Shown here one piece after another: positions 61,521-64,000 of a stretch of 64,000 bases of DNA. The notes below the pieces were generated by a model, which did not search any database, was not told the origin of the DNA, and saw only the letters and a list, made by a program, of their open reading frames with translations. The translations under genes and the position numbers were made by a program. Within the stretch, counting starts at the first letter, position 1; each line of letters begins with the position of its first letter. Source of the DNA: Clostridiales bacterium (GTDB lineage: Bacteria; Bacillota; Clostridia; Christensenellales; CAG-138); assembly GCA_004558825.1 (NCBI GenBank), contig SFDB01000004.1, forward strand, positions 1 through 64,000, given 5' to 3'.

Positions 61521-62900
61521 GTGGAAAACGCACACACCAATAAACTCGGCACCGCTCCGATAGGGAGGCTGCTGACAGGCATGTCGCTGCCCATGATGGC
61601 GTCGATGCTCATATCGGCGCTCTATAATATAGTGGACAGCATGTTCGTGGCGAAATTCAGCCAGGACTCGCTTACAGCGCTTTCGCTCGCATTCCCGTTC
61701 CAAATGGTTCTTATCGGCGTATCAGTGGGCACGGGTATAGGCGCGAGCTCGCTGATGGCAAGGCGTTTAGGTGAAAAACGCATAGAGGAGGCCGACAACG
61801 TGGCCATGCACGGCGTATTTCTCGCCATTCTTGGCGGCATCGTCTTTCTTCTGGCGGCTATTTTCCTCACACGTCCTGCGCTCGGGCTTTTCAAAGCAAG
61901 CGAACCCGTCTATAGCGACGGCGTGACATACCTCACGATATGCCTGGCATTCGGAATTTTCCCTTCGCTCGAAATTATGTGCGAGAAAATACTGCAGGGA
62001 ACAGGCCATTCGCTTCAATCGATGATAATACAGATTCTCGGCGCCGTAATAAATATAGTGCTCGATCCGATAATGATATTCGGTTATTTCGGCTGTCCCG
62101 CTCTCGGTGTTGCCGGCGCGGCATGGGCCACTATAATAGGTCAGGGAGTTTCAATGGTCGTCGGCATTATTTTCGTGCTGCGTTCTCCCGTCATAAAGCT
62201 CAGACTCAGGCTTTTCAAGCCCCGTAAGGCGATATTCCGCGACATATACGGCGTTGGCCTCCCGTCGATAATAATGCAGTGCGTTTCGTCCGTAACGACA
62301 TTCGGCATGAACAAGGTTTTGATAGGTTTCTCCGAAACCGCCGTAACGGTGCTCGGCCTGTATTTTAAGCTTCAATCGTTTGTATTTATGCCCGTTTTCG
62401 GCTTAAACTCAGGCGCAATGCCGATCATGGCCTACAACTACGGCGCAAGAAACAAGGGCCGAATAGTCAAAACGCTGAAGCTCGGCTGTATTCTCGCGTT
62501 GCTCATAATGACCGTGGGTATGATACTTTTTCAGACCATCCCCTCTGCCCTGCTTAGCATATTCGACCCGTCGCCCGATCTTGTGTCGCTCGGAACAAAG
62601 GCTTTCCGAACGATAAGCCTCTGTTTCCCGTTCGCGGCGCTTTCTATAATGTGCGGAACAACCTTCCAATCCGTGGGCAAGGGTATTTACAGTCTTATTG
62701 TCACCGTTTCAAGGCAGCTTCTTATAATACTGCCCGCCGCGAACATACTCGCCGCCGTCACGCACAACGTATATGCCGTCTGGTATGCATACCCAATTGC
62801 GGAGCTCATCTCGTGCGCCGTATGTATGCTGCTTCTTTCGGCGACGTTCAAGAAATATCTCAACAAACTCGACGAGCCTTTGCCTCCGGCCGAGCAATAG
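61521..62900 (+). CDS. MATE-family efflux transporter
   Basis: This 459-residue protein has twelve hydrophobic segments and the DinF/NorM-type N-terminus (LGTAPIGRLLTGMSLPMMAS), a typical YNIVDSMFVAK helix 2, and a second-half repeat beginning MQCVSSVTTFGMNKVLIGF. MATE proteins export cationic or flavin compounds with Na+ or H+; no substrate is known here. The start is GTG at 61521 with AGAAGGTG upstream. It is monocistronic with its own terminator. Confidence 0.9.
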   Translation: MENAHTNKLGTAPIGRLLTGMSLPMMASMLISALYNIVDSMFVAKFSQDSLTALSLAFPFQMVLIGVSVGTGIGASSLMARRLGEKRIEEADNVAMHGVFLAILGGIVFLLAAIFLTRPALGLFKASEPVYSDGVTYLTICLAFGIFPSLEIMCEKILQGTGHSLQSMIIQILGAVINIVLDPIMIFGYFGCPALGVAGAAWATIIGQGVSMVVGIIFVLRSPVIKLRLRLFKPRKAIFRDIYGVGLPSIIMQCVSSVTTFGMNKVLIGFSETAVTVLGLYFKLQSFVFMPVFGLNSGAMPIMAYNYGARNKGRIVKTLKLGCILALLIMTVGMILFQTIPSALLSIFDPSPDLVSLGTKAFRTISLCFPFAALSIMCGTTFQSVGKGIYSLIVTVSRQLLIILPAANILAAVTHNVYAVWYAYPIAELISCAVCMLLLSATFKKYLNKLDEPLPPAEQ

Positions 62901-62910
62901 AAGTGATATC

Positions 62911-62946
62911 CGAAGAAGCACTTTGCCATCCGCGCATGGCTTCTTT
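62911..62946 (+). terminator. Terminator of the MATE gene
   Basis: AAGAAGC and GCTTCTT form a stem enclosing an inner GCCA/TGGC pair and run into TTTAATAT. Confidence 0.65.
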
Positions 62947-62986
62947 AATATATGCGTATTGTCCGCGCAATTTGGCGCATTGCGGC

Positions 62987-63015
62987 TTGACGCGGACATT
63001 TTGCGGTGATACCAT
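62987..63015 (+). promoter_or_regulatory. Promoter of the PLP lyase gene
   Basis: TTGACG, a 17-base spacer and TACCAT. A short hairpin (GGTCTTTTCCTGACC) lies in the leader; I see no SAM riboswitch or T-box. Confidence 0.5.
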
Positions 63016-63082
63016 TATAAAAGCACGAAAAAGGACAGGTCTTTTCCTGACCCGTCACGCAGAATTAAGGAGGAAATCAACC

Positions 63083-64000
63083 ATGTCAAGCGACATGAAC
63101 CAAGGCTTTGCAACAAAGCAGATACACACGGCGCACATAGATATTCCCGGAATCAATCCGTTGGCAATGCCCATTTTCCAGTCGTCCACATTCGTGTTCG
63201 ACAACACGAAGCAGGGCGCGAGCCGCTTCAGCGGCGAAGAGTCGGGCTATATTTATACGCGTCTGGGAAACCCTAACGCCAACCAAATCGCGCAGAAGCT
63301 TGCCGTGCTCGAAAATGCGGAGGCAGGTCTCGTGATGGGTTCCGGTATGGGTGCAATAACAACGGTCATGTGGACCGCTCTCAAAGCCGGTGATCACCTT
63401 CTTGCCGATGATTCTCTTTACGGATGCACATTCTCGTTCTTTACACACGGACTCACCCGCTACGGCGTCGAAGTCACGCTCGTCGACTTCCGCGACATAG
63501 AGCTTGTGAAAGCCAACATCCGTCCGAACACAAAGGTAGTCTATTTTGAGACGCCAACAAATCCCAATCTCAAGCTCATCGATATAGAAAAGGTTGCAAA
63601 AGTCGCCCACTCGTACAATAGCGACATAAAGGTCATTGTTGACAATACGTTCTGCACGCCGTACATACAGCGTCCGCTCGATCTCGGCGCCGACGTAGTT
63701 GTACACAGCGCGACAAAGTACCTCAACGGCCACGGCGACGTCATCGCGGGCATGGCCGCAGGCTCAGCAGAGTTTATCAGCGAATGTAACCTCTTTGGCC
63801 TTAAGGATATGACCGGCGCAGTAATAGGGCCTTTCGAAGCGTATCTTATTGGGCGCGGCATGAAAACGCTCGATATTCGCGTAAAGCGCCACAGCGAAAA
63901 CGCAATGACAGTTGCGAAATATCTTGAATCGAACCCGAAGGTGAAGCGCGTATACTATCCGGGTCTCGAGTCGCATCCGCAGCACGAGCTTGCCATCCGA
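63083..64000 (+). CDS. Methionine gamma-lyase / O-acetylhomoserine sulfhydrylase-type PLP enzyme (3' end beyond window)
   Basis: The first 306 codons of a Cys/Met-metabolism PLP-family enzyme. Visible are QIHTAHIDIPGINPLAMPIF, the GYIYTRLGNPNANQI segment, VMGSGMGAITTVMW, VYFETPTNPNLK and the PLP Lys in VVHSATKYLNGHGDVIAG. The family includes cystathionine gamma-lyase, methionine gamma-lyase and O-acetylhomoserine sulfhydrylase; GMKTLDIRVKRHSENAM favours the MGL branch. ATG 63083 follows AAGGAGG. The reading frame is open to the window end, so about 90-120 residues are missing. With cysK nearby it suggests sulfur amino acid metabolism in this region. Confidence 0.88.
   Translation, partial: MSSDMNQGFATKQIHTAHIDIPGINPLAMPIFQSSTFVFDNTKQGASRFSGEESGYIYTRLGNPNANQIAQKLAVLENAEAGLVMGSGMGAITTVMWTALKAGDHLLADDSLYGCTFSFFTHGLTRYGVEVTLVDFRDIELVKANIRPNTKVVYFETPTNPNLKLIDIEKVAKVAHSYNSDIKVIVDNTFCTPYIQRPLDLGADVVVHSATKYLNGHGDVIAGMAAGSAEFISECNLFGLKDMTGAVIGPFEAYLIGRGMKTLDIRVKRHSENAMTVAKYLESNPKVKRVYYPGLESHPQHELAIR

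Noticed and set aside
62987..63082. Possible SAM riboswitch or T-box before the methionine-related PLP gene
   Set aside because: The leader is under 80 bases with one short hairpin; conserved aptamer or T-box sequences are absent.

Overview
The window looks like a spore-forming member of the Clostridia (Firmicutes). It carries a germination protease (gpr), a sporulation-type LonB, a YlmC/YmxH protein and a YtvI-like membrane protein. It also has a tetrahydrofolate riboswitch in front of folT, a T-box in front of thrS, a fused ispDF, and A/G-rich Shine-Dalgarno sequences with several TTG or GTG starts. I cannot assign family or genus from sequence alone.

Layout. Positions 1-1260 are an IS3-family element, complete to both terminal repeats but with an internally deleted transposase. 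1.4-3.2 kb holds an AraC regulator and gene debris. 3.2-6.0 kb holds folT under its riboswitch and a large beta-propeller lipoprotein. 6.2-10.3 kb is an integrated island that split a tRNA-Arg(CCT) gene: the two tRNA halves lie 4 kb apart and their acceptor arms still pair. The island carries its own intact tRNA-Arg(CCT) plus decaying defence genes (hsdR with an internal stop and lost 3' end, an AbiE pair with a frameshifted toxin, a DUF2188 protein). 10.6-12.5 kb holds a repeat-flanked XRE membrane regulator and a chimeric pseudogene.

12.6-21.1 kb is the most interesting part: a class II lanthipeptide locus. It has LanM, a C39-peptidase ABC exporter (LanT) and two short precursor genes that ordinary gene calling would miss. 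lanA1 (44 aa) sits upstream of lanM on the minus strand. lanA2 (46 aa) sits beyond lanT on the plus strand. Their 28-residue leaders are homologous and end in GG or AG, but their cores are unrelated. An XRE-TPR regulator and an MFS protein lie beside them.

From 21.3 kb on the content is mostly core chromosome: phosphatase, pyrG, gpr, rpsT; then the minus-strand block pth-mfd-prsA-like-rqcP-ispDF. A YtvI-like permease and small secreted or envelope proteins follow. Next come an Rrf2-nifS-nifU iron-sulfur operon, then lonB-DUF5665-cyclic glucan synthase (2603 aa). After those are yajC, a CNNM/CBS protein, TIGR04086, ymxH, and a zinc-ribbon gene behind a candidate structured RNA that I think is a raiA-motif RNA. 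The window ends with cysK, thrS under a T-box, an aminotransferase, a MATE exporter and the 5' part of a methionine gamma-lyase/O-acetylhomoserine sulfhydrylase-type gene. A hairpin repeat occurs at 25.5, 37.6 and 54.1 kb.
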